From Bdellovibrio sp. UBA4095 (GTDB lineage Bacteria; Bdellovibrionota; Bdellovibrionia; Bdellovibrionales; Bdellovibrionaceae), in the NCBI GenBank assembly GCA_002381805.1, contig DFXZ01000004.1:682001-746000 (forward strand): 64,000 nt of DNA, in the 5' to 3' direction. The notes beneath the pieces were generated by a model that worked only from the letters and a program-made list of their open reading frames with translations, did not search any database and was not told where the DNA came from. A program made the position numbers and the translations under genes. Positions 1 through 8,014 of this stretch are shown piece after piece (the first letter of the stretch is position 1; every line of letters starts with the position of its first letter).

Positions 1-1
1 G

Positions 2-106
2 CGTGCGGCCCGTTTGATTGAGGTCTTTGAAAAAGAAGGCGTGGTGGGACCTGCAAACGGCAGCAAGCCGCGTCAAGTGTTGGTTTCGAGCTATAGGGAA
101 CAATAA
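2..106 (+). CDS. ftsK: FtsK C-terminal end (partial, 5' end outside window)
   Basis: An open frame enters from the left edge and stops with TAA at 104-106. The 34 visible residues include RLIEVFEKEGVVGPANGSKP, which matches the end of the FtsK/SpoIIIE gamma (winged-helix) domain that reads KOPS sites on the chromosome. In the full protein this domain directs the inner-membrane DNA pump that clears the chromosome from the division septum. Only the very end is visible, so the motor and membrane domains cannot be checked. The call rests on a short but characteristic motif. Confidence 0.85.
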   Translation, partial: RAARLIEVFEKEGVVGPANGSKPRQVLVSSYREQ

Positions 107-177
107 ATCCGAACTTGACTCTGGTCGTGGTCGTGATCTGATGTTCACACCATAAACCATTTCAAGGAGGAATTTTT

Positions 178-747
178 ATGATCAAGGCTCTTATTGCAGC
201 CCTTACAATGGCATTTTCAGTAAATGCTTTCGCTACACCAACAATTACTGATGTTCTAGTTCAGGCTCATATGCCAGCAATTATGGACCAGGCTCAAACT
301 CAGGGTTTGGATTGGAAAGTTGGCGATTCAGCTGACTACAGCATCAATATGGGTTTCATCAAAGGAACTATGGTTATGTCTGTTGCATCAATCGCAAATG
401 ATGGCATTTGGATGAATCAGGATATCGATCTTGGATTTGCAGGTAAGCAAAAAGTTGAAACTTTAATCGATCCAAACACTGGTGAAGTTAAAAAGATGAT
501 CGTTAATGGTAAAGAAGAGAAAATTCCAGATTCAAAAGTTGAAATCGTAGAAGTTAAAGAAGCTACGGTTACTGTTCCTGCTGGAACTTTTGACTGTATC
601 CACGCACGTCTTAAAGACGAAAAAAATGCAGAAATCAACGCTTGGATCAATCCACAACTTATTCCAATGTCTGGTCTCTTGAAGCAAGTTGCTCCAAGCC
701 AGTTCGGAAATGTTACAGTAGAATTGAAATCTTTCAAAAAGAACTAA
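178..747 (+). CDS. Secreted periplasmic protein, function unknown
   Basis: This 189-residue protein has a clear signal peptide (MIKALIAALTMAFSVNAFA, cleavage after AFA) and a strong Shine-Dalgarno (aaggagg, 163-169) before the ATG. The mature part is predicted to be mostly beta strand. It contains the stretch VTVPAGTFDCIHARL at about residues 130-144; a similar 'VPAGTF.C' signature occurs in periplasmic DUF3108-like proteins, but this is a resemblance, not a firm family call. It follows ftsK, where many proteobacteria carry lolA, yet it does not read as LolA. It ends 4 bases before the next gene and probably heads that operon. Confidence 0.75.
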   Translation: MIKALIAALTMAFSVNAFATPTITDVLVQAHMPAIMDQAQTQGLDWKVGDSADYSINMGFIKGTMVMSVASIANDGIWMNQDIDLGFAGKQKVETLIDPNTGEVKKMIVNGKEEKIPDSKVEIVEVKEATVTVPAGTFDCIHARLKDEKNAEINAWINPQLIPMSGLLKQVAPSQFGNVTVELKSFKKN

Positions 748-751
748 TTCA

Positions 752-1618
752 ATGACACTGTTTCTTAAAAGAGCCGCTTTAATTGCGGCTCTTTCTCTTT
801 TCTCTCTAAGTGCACTTTCTCAGGATAAAAACTCCAAATCTGAGACCTATAAAGATCTTATCGAAAAAGCCTACAACTTAAGTCTGCAAAAGGATCGTCA
901 GCAAGCCCTGAATATACTCACCTCGGCCTTGCAAAAGGAACGGCGCGCACCAGCTGTGGCTGAACTTAAAAGAACGATCGACGAAATTGCCCATGTTTTT
1001 TTTAGCGATAAAGCCCAGCAGCTTTTTGAAAGCTCTGTTTCCCTACGGAAATTAGACCTTCCACAGGCGACACAGAAAATGTCGGAGGCTTCGCGCATAG
1101 AACCTGATAATCTTACGATAGTTAATGAACTTGCTCGTCTGCAGATTGCTAAAGGCGAATGCAAGACCGCGCTTGAAACTCTACTAACGCAAAAGAAACT
1201 TTTTCCTCTCAGCGAGGAACTGAGACTCTCTAGAGCTCAGGCGTTAGCATGTGACGACAAATGGGTTGAATTTCAAAAGAGCTTTGACCCTAGTGGTGTT
1301 AAAAAATCTTCACTGCAAAAATTTTGGCTCGCTCTGGAAGTTGAACGACATTTTGAGGCGAAGAGCTATGCTAAAATGCAAGATACTCTAGCTATCCTTA
1401 AAAAATTGGATGATAAATACCCTGAAGTTTTTTATTGGTTGTGGAAACATGATCATGAACAAAAAAAGCCGAATCAGGAATTCGCTCAGAAATATGTGAT
1501 GACCTGCAAAAACATTTCGGCGAACCAGCACCGGCAGTATATGATAGACCCCATGCTTTGCCGGCGAGTTGCTGAGGTAGAAGCTGAGTTAAAGGGGATG
1601 AATGGAACACCTGAGTAA
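752..1618 (+). CDS. Secreted helical-repeat (TPR-like) protein
   Basis: This 288-residue protein begins with a signal peptide (hydrophobic run to about residue 23, ending SALSQ). The rest is helical with TPR-like spacing: QQALNILTSALQ, QATQKMSEASRIEPDNLTIV and ALETLLTQKKLFPLSEELRL read as successive helix-turn-helix units. Such proteins usually scaffold envelope assemblies; the partner is unknown. It starts 4 bases after the upstream gene, and its last 17 bases overlap the next lipoprotein gene, so the group is translationally coupled. There is no lipobox, so a soluble periplasmic location is more likely than an anchored one. Confidence 0.75.
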   Translation: MTLFLKRAALIAALSLFSLSALSQDKNSKSETYKDLIEKAYNLSLQKDRQQALNILTSALQKERRAPAVAELKRTIDEIAHVFFSDKAQQLFESSVSLRKLDLPQATQKMSEASRIEPDNLTIVNELARLQIAKGECKTALETLLTQKKLFPLSEELRLSRAQALACDDKWVEFQKSFDPSGVKKSSLQKFWLALEVERHFEAKSYAKMQDTLAILKKLDDKYPEVFYWLWKHDHEQKKPNQEFAQKYVMTCKNISANQHRQYMIDPMLCRRVAEVEAELKGMNGTPE

Positions 1619-1805
1619 ATCACTTTTGTTAGTTGCTATCTGCTTCCAGGTCGCTTGTGGGGTGAAGGGAAAGCCTTTGCCGCCACTTCAGCCGGCTCAT
1701 TTAGGCCGTGGTGAGCCTACATTCACGGACGTTGATGAAAAGTCGGCATCAGCTAAAAAGCGAACACACCAAGAAGAGAGTGAAGACGAAAACCCGGAGG
1801 AATAA
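1602..1805 (+). CDS. Small LptM/YifL-like lipoprotein
   Basis: This 67-residue lipoprotein has a short signal sequence and lipobox (QVAC), with mature sequence CGVKGKPLPPLQP. That matches the CGLKGPLYFP start of E. coli LptM (formerly YifL), a small outer-membrane lipoprotein that helps the LptD-LptE lipopolysaccharide translocon mature. In E. coli yifL also lies immediately upstream of dapF, and here the stop overlaps the dapF start (TAATG). The tail is a charged, probably disordered Glu/Lys stretch. The motif and synteny agree; function in this organism is inferred, since only about 12 residues carry the family signal. Confidence 0.72.
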   Translation: MEHLSKSLLLVAICFQVACGVKGKPLPPLQPAHLGRGEPTFTDVDEKSASAKKRTHQEESEDENPEE

Positions 1806-2632
1806 TGAAGGGCTTGCTTCCCGTAAATATCGCCAAGATGTCGGGCGCCGGAAATACCTTTGCCTTGATTGATGCCCGTCTAAACGCCGCTTGGTGGGGA
1901 GCGGAAAAAAGTTTCGGAATTTCTCGGAGCGGATTTGCTAAGTTAATCTGCGACAAAATAAATGGCTTAAGTACCGACGGACTCCTTTTCATACAGAACG
2001 GTTCAGATGGGTTTGATTATGATTGGGACTTCTACAATTCGGATGGCTCAACTGCCGAAATGTGCGGAAATGCAGCTCGTTGCGCGGCTCGGTTTTGTAA
2101 AGATAATCTTGGAGCAGAATCGCAGTCAGAATTCAGGTTTAAAACTGGTGCAGGTTTGGTCACGGCAGAAGTTCTGGGAAATCATCAAGTGCGAGTCAAA
2201 ATGCCCGAAGCTTCCATCGTTCAAGAAAGTTTTGAAGGCTTCAAGTGGATTGACAGCGGCGTGCCTCACTTGGTTTTGCAGTTAAAAGATTTTGAAGAGT
2301 CCGCAGGATCTAAGGAAAAAGCCCGCTTGATGCGATCGCATAAGAATCTGGGGCCGAAAGGGGCTAACGTCACTTACTATTCTGAAGTTAAACCGGGTTA
2401 TATAAAAGCGGTAACATTTGAGCGAGGTGTTGAGGACTACACTGCCGCCTGCGGTACGGGCGCTGTCGCCGCAGCTCTGGCATACGCAAATAAACAGATG
2501 AAGCTTGTCCAGGTAGAGATGCCAGGCGGTGTCCTTGAAATTTCTTTTAAAGACGGTGAAAAAAAGCCGGAAATGACCGGTCCTGCAATTTTTGTGGGTG
2601 AGTTTAAGTACAATCTTGAGGTGATAAAATGA
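1805..2632 (+). CDS. dapF: Diaminopimelate epimerase
   Basis: DapF interconverts LL- and meso-2,6-diaminopimelate, feeding both lysine and peptidoglycan synthesis in the cytoplasm. The 275-residue length is typical. Both catalytic cysteines are present: Cys87 in EMCGNAARCAARF and Cys216 in TAACGTGAVAAAL. The GAGNTF motif near residue 14 and the substrate-binding GVPHLV stretch are also present. It overlaps the small lipoprotein upstream (TAATG) and dapA downstream (ATGA), so dapF-dapA-dapB are coupled and encode consecutive or linked steps of one pathway. Confident call. Confidence 0.97.
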   Translation: MKGLLPVNIAKMSGAGNTFALIDARLNAAWWGAEKSFGISRSGFAKLICDKINGLSTDGLLFIQNGSDGFDYDWDFYNSDGSTAEMCGNAARCAARFCKDNLGAESQSEFRFKTGAGLVTAEVLGNHQVRVKMPEASIVQESFEGFKWIDSGVPHLVLQLKDFEESAGSKEKARLMRSHKNLGPKGANVTYYSEVKPGYIKAVTFERGVEDYTAACGTGAVAAALAYANKQMKLVQVEMPGGVLEISFKDGEKKPEMTGPAIFVGEFKYNLEVIK

Positions 2633-3510
2633 AAAAGTTTAAAGGTACGTTCACGGCACTGATAACACCATTTAAAAATGGGTCTATCGATTTCGACTCA
2701 CTTCGAAAATTGGTTCGACAGCAATTAGATGCCGGTATCGACGGTTTTGTTGTAAACGGCACCACTGCAGAGAGCCCAAGTCTTTCTGATTCGGAAGTTC
2801 ACGAGCTCTTCGTAAAGATAAAGAGCTATTGCCCCAGCAACACTCCTCTTATTATGGGAACCGGCTCCAATAGCACAGAAAAGAGCGTCCAGGCTTCCGT
2901 TCAAGCAGAAAAATGGGGCGCCGATGCGATCCTAGTTGTGGTCCCCTACTATAACAAACCTCCACAAAGAGGGCTGGTTCAGCACTTTGAAAAGGTAGCC
3001 ACCGCAGTTAAGATCCCAACCATTTTGTATAACGTCCCAGGGCGCACTATTACTGCTCTCGAGACCAGCTCTATTCAGAAGCTATCACAAGTAAATGGAG
3101 TGATCGGAATTAAAGAGGCCTCAGGCAAGATCGATTTTGCTAAAGAAATTGTCGATAGATGTGGCAAGGAATTCACTTTGCTTTCCGGTGATGATGGAAC
3201 TTACGTTGAATTTTTAGCCGCCGGTGGACACGGTGTGATTTCGGTAGCAACTCATGTCATTCCAAAACAGATGATTCAATGGAAGTCCTGGGTTCAAAAT
3301 GGTGAGCTCGAGAAAGCCCGTCAGGATATTCAGAAATATAGCGAGCTTATAAACCTGCTCTTTGTTGAAGCCAATCCAATTCCTGTAAAAAAAGCACTTC
3401 AGTTTATGGGCATTATTGATTCTGCGGAGCTAAGGCTGCCACTAGTTGAGATGGACGCAGAGCTTGCGGAAAAATTGCGAAGCGAAATGAAAAAGGTGGG
3501 TCTTCTGTGA
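2629..3510 (+). CDS. dapA: 4-hydroxy-tetrahydrodipicolinate synthase
   Basis: DapA condenses pyruvate with aspartate semialdehyde, the committed step of diaminopimelate synthesis. The 293-residue TIM barrel shows the expected pieces: GTTAESP at 44-50, Tyr134 in LYNVPGRT, and the Schiff-base Lys162 in GVIGIKEASG. The start codon overlaps the dapF stop and its stop overlaps the dapB GTG start, so all three are likely made in step. Nothing unusual in length or active site. Confidence 0.97.
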   Translation: MKKFKGTFTALITPFKNGSIDFDSLRKLVRQQLDAGIDGFVVNGTTAESPSLSDSEVHELFVKIKSYCPSNTPLIMGTGSNSTEKSVQASVQAEKWGADAILVVVPYYNKPPQRGLVQHFEKVATAVKIPTILYNVPGRTITALETSSIQKLSQVNGVIGIKEASGKIDFAKEIVDRCGKEFTLLSGDDGTYVEFLAAGGHGVISVATHVIPKQMIQWKSWVQNGELEKARQDIQKYSELINLLFVEANPIPVKKALQFMGIIDSAELRLPLVEMDAELAEKLRSEMKKVGLL

Positions 3511-4187
3511 AAATAAAAATTGGAGTGATTGGCGCTTCCGGGCGAATGGGTCAGGAAATCCAGACAGTAATCTCTAGGAATGAACAGCTTGAAAACTTCT
3601 GTGCAGTAGACCGCAATGAAGAACCTGGGGCCAAAGCTTCCGAAGTCGACGTATGGATAGATTTTTCCTCGCCAGAAGCCCTAAGTAAAAATCTTCAGTG
3701 GGCTATCACAAATCAAAAAGCATTTGTATGCGGAACCACGGGATTCTCTCAGGAACATTATCGCCTTTTGGAAAAAGCGGCAGAGAAGATACCGGTTTTA
3801 TGGGCATCGAACATGAGTATGGGCGTTGCGGTTCTTAATGAAGCACTTAAGGCATTTTCTGCGATTGCTGACTTTGATTTTCAAATTGAAGAAATTCACC
3901 ATAATAAAAAGAAAGATCGTCCCAGTGGCACCGCAATTACCTTAAAACAGAATCTGGAAAAGGTATTGAATAAGTCCGTGCCAGAAACACTCGCAATACG
4001 CGGTGGCGGCGTTTTCGGAGTTCATAAAATATTCGCGATGAGTGACGAAGAAGTTTTGACTTTCGAACACACGGCTTTGAACAGAACTGTCTTCGCGAAA
4101 GGCGCAGTCAAGGCGGCGACCTGGCTTGTTGAGCAAAAGCCGGGACTCTATCAGATCCGAGATGTTTTGTTCGGAAAGAGGAACTAA
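3507..4187 (+). CDS. dapB: 4-hydroxy-tetrahydrodipicolinate reductase
   Basis: DapB reduces the DapA product using NAD(P)H. It starts with GTG overlapping the dapA stop (GTGA). The Rossmann motif GVIGASGRMG is at residues 6-15, and the signature EIHHNKKKDRPSGTA (about 129-143) carries the catalytic His pair and substrate-binding Lys/Ser-Gly-Thr. At 226 residues it is about 45 shorter than the E. coli enzyme; the shortening lies between the cofactor and substrate regions, as in other compact DapB proteins, and no essential motif is lost. Confidence 0.95.
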   Translation: MKIKIGVIGASGRMGQEIQTVISRNEQLENFCAVDRNEEPGAKASEVDVWIDFSSPEALSKNLQWAITNQKAFVCGTTGFSQEHYRLLEKAAEKIPVLWASNMSMGVAVLNEALKAFSAIADFDFQIEEIHHNKKKDRPSGTAITLKQNLEKVLNKSVPETLAIRGGGVFGVHKIFAMSDEEVLTFEHTALNRTVFAKGAVKAATWLVEQKPGLYQIRDVLFGKRN

Positions 4188-4691
4188 GTGATCCCTCACT
4201 TAGCCTTAATTCATTTTTCATTGGATTTAACCGGTGGAAAAAAACATGCGAATGAAATTCTAAAGAAACTGCAAACCAGTGGTAAGATTCTTTCGATTTC
4301 ATCGGTCTATAAGCGCTATATGACGGCTGAGAGAGCCGATATCAATGCCCATCTCGAATTCGTGGTTAAATACGAAACTCCAATGAGTGTCGACCAGCTA
4401 TTGGACCTGGTGCTATCATTAAGTCATAAGAAAGAATCCAGGTTTCAAGAGGCTGTGAATACGGAACTCATAGTTTTAGCGTTTAACAGACAAATTATGA
4501 TGTCTCCGAAGCTGACTCTTCCATATCCTCTTCTGCATCAGGACCCCTTAATTATTCGCTGTGCAGCTGAGGCGTGGGGTCAATATGAGCATCCCATTTA
4601 TCAAAAAAACCTTAACGAAATTGCCAAAGCGGCACAGCCAGCTCGTCAGGCGGAGTTTTATATGCAGGGAAAAACCCTGGTTGATTTTTAA
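4188..4691 (+). CDS. Degenerate HPPK (FolK)-like protein
   Basis: The 167-residue product starts with GTG directly after the dapB stop. It aligns by eye along the length of HPPK, the pyrophosphokinase of folate synthesis: SISSVYKRY for the SSxYxT strand, and LTLPYPLLHQDPLIIRCAAEAWG for the conserved 'LTvPHp.l..R.Fvl.PL.ei' region. However, the RWGPR loop is absent, and the metal-binding Asp pair of LDLDIM is replaced by TELIVL (about 93-98). The GSNL start motif is also altered to FSLDL. The fold is probably kept but catalysis as HPPK is doubtful. It could be a binding or regulatory relic. Confidence 0.62.
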   Translation: MIPHLALIHFSLDLTGGKKHANEILKKLQTSGKILSISSVYKRYMTAERADINAHLEFVVKYETPMSVDQLLDLVLSLSHKKESRFQEAVNTELIVLAFNRQIMMSPKLTLPYPLLHQDPLIIRCAAEAWGQYEHPIYQKNLNEIAKAAQPARQAEFYMQGKTLVDF

Positions 4692-4754
4692 GATGAGCCA
4701 ACGTAAAAGATTAGGGAACCTTTCTTAACCTGCCCCTTTCCCTTAGGAGATCCC

Positions 4755-5402
4755 ATGAAGTTTTTTATTGATACTGCAGATATTGAAGAAATTCGCCAAG
4801 CCAATCTACGCGGTTGGGTAGATGGTGTGACCACCAATCCCTCTTTGGTTGCAAAAGTAGGCAAACCATTTCATGAAATTATCCGCGACATTTGTAAAGA
4901 AATCTCTGGGCCAGTTTCTGCAGAGGTTATTTCACTTCAGGCAGAAGAAATGGTGGCCGAGGGCAAGGAGCTGGCAAAAATCGCCTCTAATGTCGTTGTA
5001 AAGATCCCAATGTGTGAAGACGGTATGATCGCAGTTAAGAAGTTAACTGCCGAAGGCATCAAGACCAACGTCACGTTGGTGTTCTCACCGATGCAGGCAT
5101 TGCTTGCGGCTAAAGCTGGCGCAACAATGGTTTCTCCGTTTGTGGGCCGACTTGATGATATTGGTGCTGAAGGTATGACCATGGTTAACCAGGTTATTCA
5201 GATTTATCAGAATTATGATTTTAAGACGGAAGTCCTGGTAGCCAGCGTACGCAGCCCTATGCATATCCAAATTGCTGCAGAGATGGGTGCTGATATTGCG
5301 ACAATTCCATTTAAGGTTATGCAACAGATGACCCACCATCCGCTGACGGACAAGGGCATCAAGCTCTTTATGGATGACTGGAACAAAGCCCAGAAGAAGT
5401 AA
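4755..5402 (+). CDS. tal: Transaldolase / fructose-6-phosphate aldolase family
   Basis: A 215-residue member of the short (TalC/MipB) transaldolase class, working in the non-oxidative pentose phosphate pathway. The start MKFFIDTADIEEI, the motif WVDGVTTNPSLV, and the Schiff-base lysine in VVVKIPM (about residue 83) are standard. VASVRSPMHI occupies the region that in FSA-type aldolases separates aldolase from transaldolase activity, so which reaction dominates is not settled by reading. A good Shine-Dalgarno (taggaga) precedes the ATG. The upstream gap of 63 bases and own ribosome site suggest a separate unit from the dap operon. Confidence 0.94.
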   Translation: MKFFIDTADIEEIRQANLRGWVDGVTTNPSLVAKVGKPFHEIIRDICKEISGPVSAEVISLQAEEMVAEGKELAKIASNVVVKIPMCEDGMIAVKKLTAEGIKTNVTLVFSPMQALLAAKAGATMVSPFVGRLDDIGAEGMTMVNQVIQIYQNYDFKTEVLVASVRSPMHIQIAAEMGADIATIPFKVMQQMTHHPLTDKGIKLFMDDWNKAQKK

Positions 5403-5403
5403 G

Positions 5404-5844
5404 ATGCTATATTACCGAGCCGCTCTATTGTTGTGTTCAGTCTTTGCTATTGTGTCCTGCCAAACACGTGGAGTTTTGCTTAAGGAAACTCCGCTGAATG
5501 TTAGCGAAACTCGACGAGTGATCGTTTCGGTTATCGGAGAGCCGCGGGCACTAAGTCAGAATGGTCGGGAGCTTTCGTCGCAATATTACGACCGAAAGCA
5601 AAACGAGATCAAAAAGATGGAGATGGCTCGTGAGCGACTGTTCACCCACATTACTGTGCTGGGTGACCGCCGCCCCTACGACGTGCAAGTCGAGGTTCTA
5701 GTCGAAAGTCGCAACCAGGAAGGTTCATTTGAACTTGTGGGTAGCGATGATAGTCGAGCAGCAGTGATTGCAGACAAGCTTAAGAAGGCGCTTAACCAAA
5801 GTCGCGACAAGCGCAACGTTATTGACGACTTCCGATCTTTCTAA
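5404..5844 (+). CDS. Lipoprotein, function unknown
   Basis: A 146-residue lipoprotein. I chose the ATG at 5404, right after the transaldolase stop, because it gives a proper signal sequence (MLYYRAALLLCSVFAIVSC, lipobox IVSC); an upstream start inside the transaldolase would spoil it. The mature part is charged and alternates strands and helices, with MARERLFTHITVLGDRRPYDVQVEVLVE in the middle (positions 5626-5709 roughly). No family recognised. It lies 22 bases ahead of a large secreted protein, so the two are probably co-transcribed and may act together at the envelope. Confidence 0.72.
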   Translation: MLYYRAALLLCSVFAIVSCQTRGVLLKETPLNVSETRRVIVSVIGEPRALSQNGRELSSQYYDRKQNEIKKMEMARERLFTHITVLGDRRPYDVQVEVLVESRNQEGSFELVGSDDSRAAVIADKLKKALNQSRDKRNVIDDFRSF

Positions 5845-5866
5845 ATAAGATCAAGAGTAGTCAAAG

Positions 5867-8014
5867 ATGACTATTCTTCTGAAGAGGTGCACGTTGCAAG
5901 GAATGCGACTCAAGCGGCTTCTGCCGTTTGCAGTTTTAGCTGGAAGCTTTTTTTGGTCAAACACCGTTGGTGGTTTGCGCTTTCTGCCCATTTACGAAGC
6001 CCTCACAATCAAAGCCGTAAAAAACTCTCCGCCTCATATCGCTTTCGAAGAACTGCAGAGTTCGAGAGCGGATCAATCCGATTGGGATCGAATTGCAAAA
6101 AACCCTCCTGTAGTTCTTAACAGTGATAGCGTTCGGCGTCCTGAACCAAAAATTCTTTTAGCGGAGATGAGTTTTAAGAAGCAGTCTGAGCGGTTAAATA
6201 TACAAGAACCCGACAATTCATGGATGCAAGACCTTTCAATTGCACAGGCTCGTCGCGTTCAAGAGGCTCAACATCGGCACGAAGTACTGAATCAGAATTG
6301 GACGACTCAGAGTTGGGCGGAGCTAGCTCACGAAACCTTGGCAAAGTCGGGAGCACTTCAAGAACTTAGCGAAGACACTTCTGCTGAGCACACTAAAGTT
6401 TTCGTCTCTGGAACTGACTCCTCTGGAAAAACCAGAACTCAGATTTCTAAATCTCAAGTTTACCTACGCGGCGAAACCTATCCTCGAGATCCTGCGGCAG
6501 AGAGAGCAAGGCTCCCTGCTAGTGCTGAGGAACCAGAGGTTCCTTCTTACTCTATCGCCAGCACCACCAAAATTAAAACCGTTATGGGTGCAATTGAGAT
6601 CACTGGTGGTCTTGCGGTGACGAATGAACACCATATCGAAATACGAAGAAATGATGAGGGAGTTCTAAAGGAACTTGGCCGAGTCGATCTGATAAAAGGT
6701 ACCTATAAAATTGAAGTGCAAGATGTAATAGGTTCTGTCGTTGCCCGACTTGTTAGCAAAGACGGCAAAACAATGGGTGAAGGCAGTTTCCGACTAAGCC
6801 GCGTAGAAAGCATCTCGACTGGAACGTTCAAAGGACCAAAGCTAAAAATTGCTCCACAACCGGATTTTGCGACGGTCGTTACCAATGCCTACTACCCAAA
6901 TGCTAATAGAGCTCCGGCGAATTCACGAGTCACTTTTGTCAAGGGAACCAGTGATGTTAAAGTCGACAGTGATAGTATGGCGATCATGGAAAATGTTTCA
7001 AAGGGTTCAAGTACGGTTATGCGCGCGGCAGCCCCTAGTCATTATCAGTCAGCGAGCATTATAGTCGCTGGTAGTGAGTCTCGAATCTCTCTTTTTCCAG
7101 AAACAATGATCGCCGCCTTTAGGGATATTATTTCGCAACAGCGACAGCTTTCCTTGGGAGAAAATCCCAGCATAATCTGGGGACAGGTAATGCTTGATGA
7201 GAAAACAATCTCTGGGGTTGAGGTCCAAGTCGAGTCAGATTCCTCATTGGTACCAGTATATTTCAATGAAATGATGTTGCCGGATCCTAAGCTAAATTCC
7301 ACAAGTGCGAATGGTCTTTTTGCTTTCGTCGATGCGAGCCCGGGTTATCACTCTCTTTTAGCAACTCGATCGGGGACTTTATTTGGTTATCAGAACGTAG
7401 TAGTTGAGGATGGTTCCATCGCAGTCGGCAATATTGAGGCGACAATAAAGTCAGAAGCAGTGCCTTTAAGGGTTTACGACGCTTTCAGTGGTGAGTTCAG
7501 CAGAGCTTCGATCGAGATGCAAAGTCTGCAAGAGACTGTAGAGTTTGACGAAAAAGTTAAGACCATTACTCTACCGCAATTGAATCGAATTGGTTTGATA
7601 AGAGTACAGCCCGCGGGAACAGAATATCTCGCTGCCCGATACCTATATAACGACAAAGATTCGTTCGTGCATATTCCTTTGGTTCAGTGGTCTTGGTTAA
7701 GTGCCATCAAGAACTATCTAAGAATTAATGATTCGCCTAATAGTGGAATTGTGGTGGGCTTTGTCCCTAATGAAGACTTTGAAGTTCACCTTGCTGGCTA
7801 CGATTCTTTTGACGCTCAGCATGTCGTTTATTTCGATATGCAGGGACGAATTTTGCAAAACAAAAAGGGTCTTTCAGGTGGAGGCTTTATTCTTTATAAC
7901 GTTCCGCCCGATATCCACGAAGTTGTGCTAATAGGAAAGAGCTCGCAGAAAATCAGTTCGCGCGTGCTTCCAGTCGATCCCAACACGCTTTCGGTTCTAA
8001 GCTTCAGAGATTAG
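5867..8014 (+). CDS. Large secreted protein with carboxypeptidase-regulatory-like domain
   Basis: A 715-residue exported protein. The first ATG gives a basic head and a hydrophobic run (LLPFAVLAGSFFWS); an internal ATG at 5903 would give a neater signal peptide, so the start is uncertain. After a helical, polar segment (about 40-215), the rest looks like a string of beta domains. Residues about 430-525 contain IIWGQVMLDEKTISGVEVQVE and SANGLFAFVDASPGYHSLLA, typical of carboxypeptidase-regulatory-like/peptidase-associated folds. No catalytic motif is seen. Its last 11 bases overlap the convergent murD end. A role at the cell surface is an inference. Confidence 0.7.
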   Translation: MTILLKRCTLQGMRLKRLLPFAVLAGSFFWSNTVGGLRFLPIYEALTIKAVKNSPPHIAFEELQSSRADQSDWDRIAKNPPVVLNSDSVRRPEPKILLAEMSFKKQSERLNIQEPDNSWMQDLSIAQARRVQEAQHRHEVLNQNWTTQSWAELAHETLAKSGALQELSEDTSAEHTKVFVSGTDSSGKTRTQISKSQVYLRGETYPRDPAAERARLPASAEEPEVPSYSIASTTKIKTVMGAIEITGGLAVTNEHHIEIRRNDEGVLKELGRVDLIKGTYKIEVQDVIGSVVARLVSKDGKTMGEGSFRLSRVESISTGTFKGPKLKIAPQPDFATVVTNAYYPNANRAPANSRVTFVKGTSDVKVDSDSMAIMENVSKGSSTVMRAAAPSHYQSASIIVAGSESRISLFPETMIAAFRDIISQQRQLSLGENPSIIWGQVMLDEKTISGVEVQVESDSSLVPVYFNEMMLPDPKLNSTSANGLFAFVDASPGYHSLLATRSGTLFGYQNVVVEDGSIAVGNIEATIKSEAVPLRVYDAFSGEFSRASIEMQSLQETVEFDEKVKTITLPQLNRIGLIRVQPAGTEYLAARYLYNDKDSFVHIPLVQWSWLSAIKNYLRINDSPNSGIVVGFVPNEDFEVHLAGYDSFDAQHVVYFDMQGRILQNKKGLSGGGFILYNVPPDIHEVVLIGKSSQKISSRVLPVDPNTLSVLSFRD

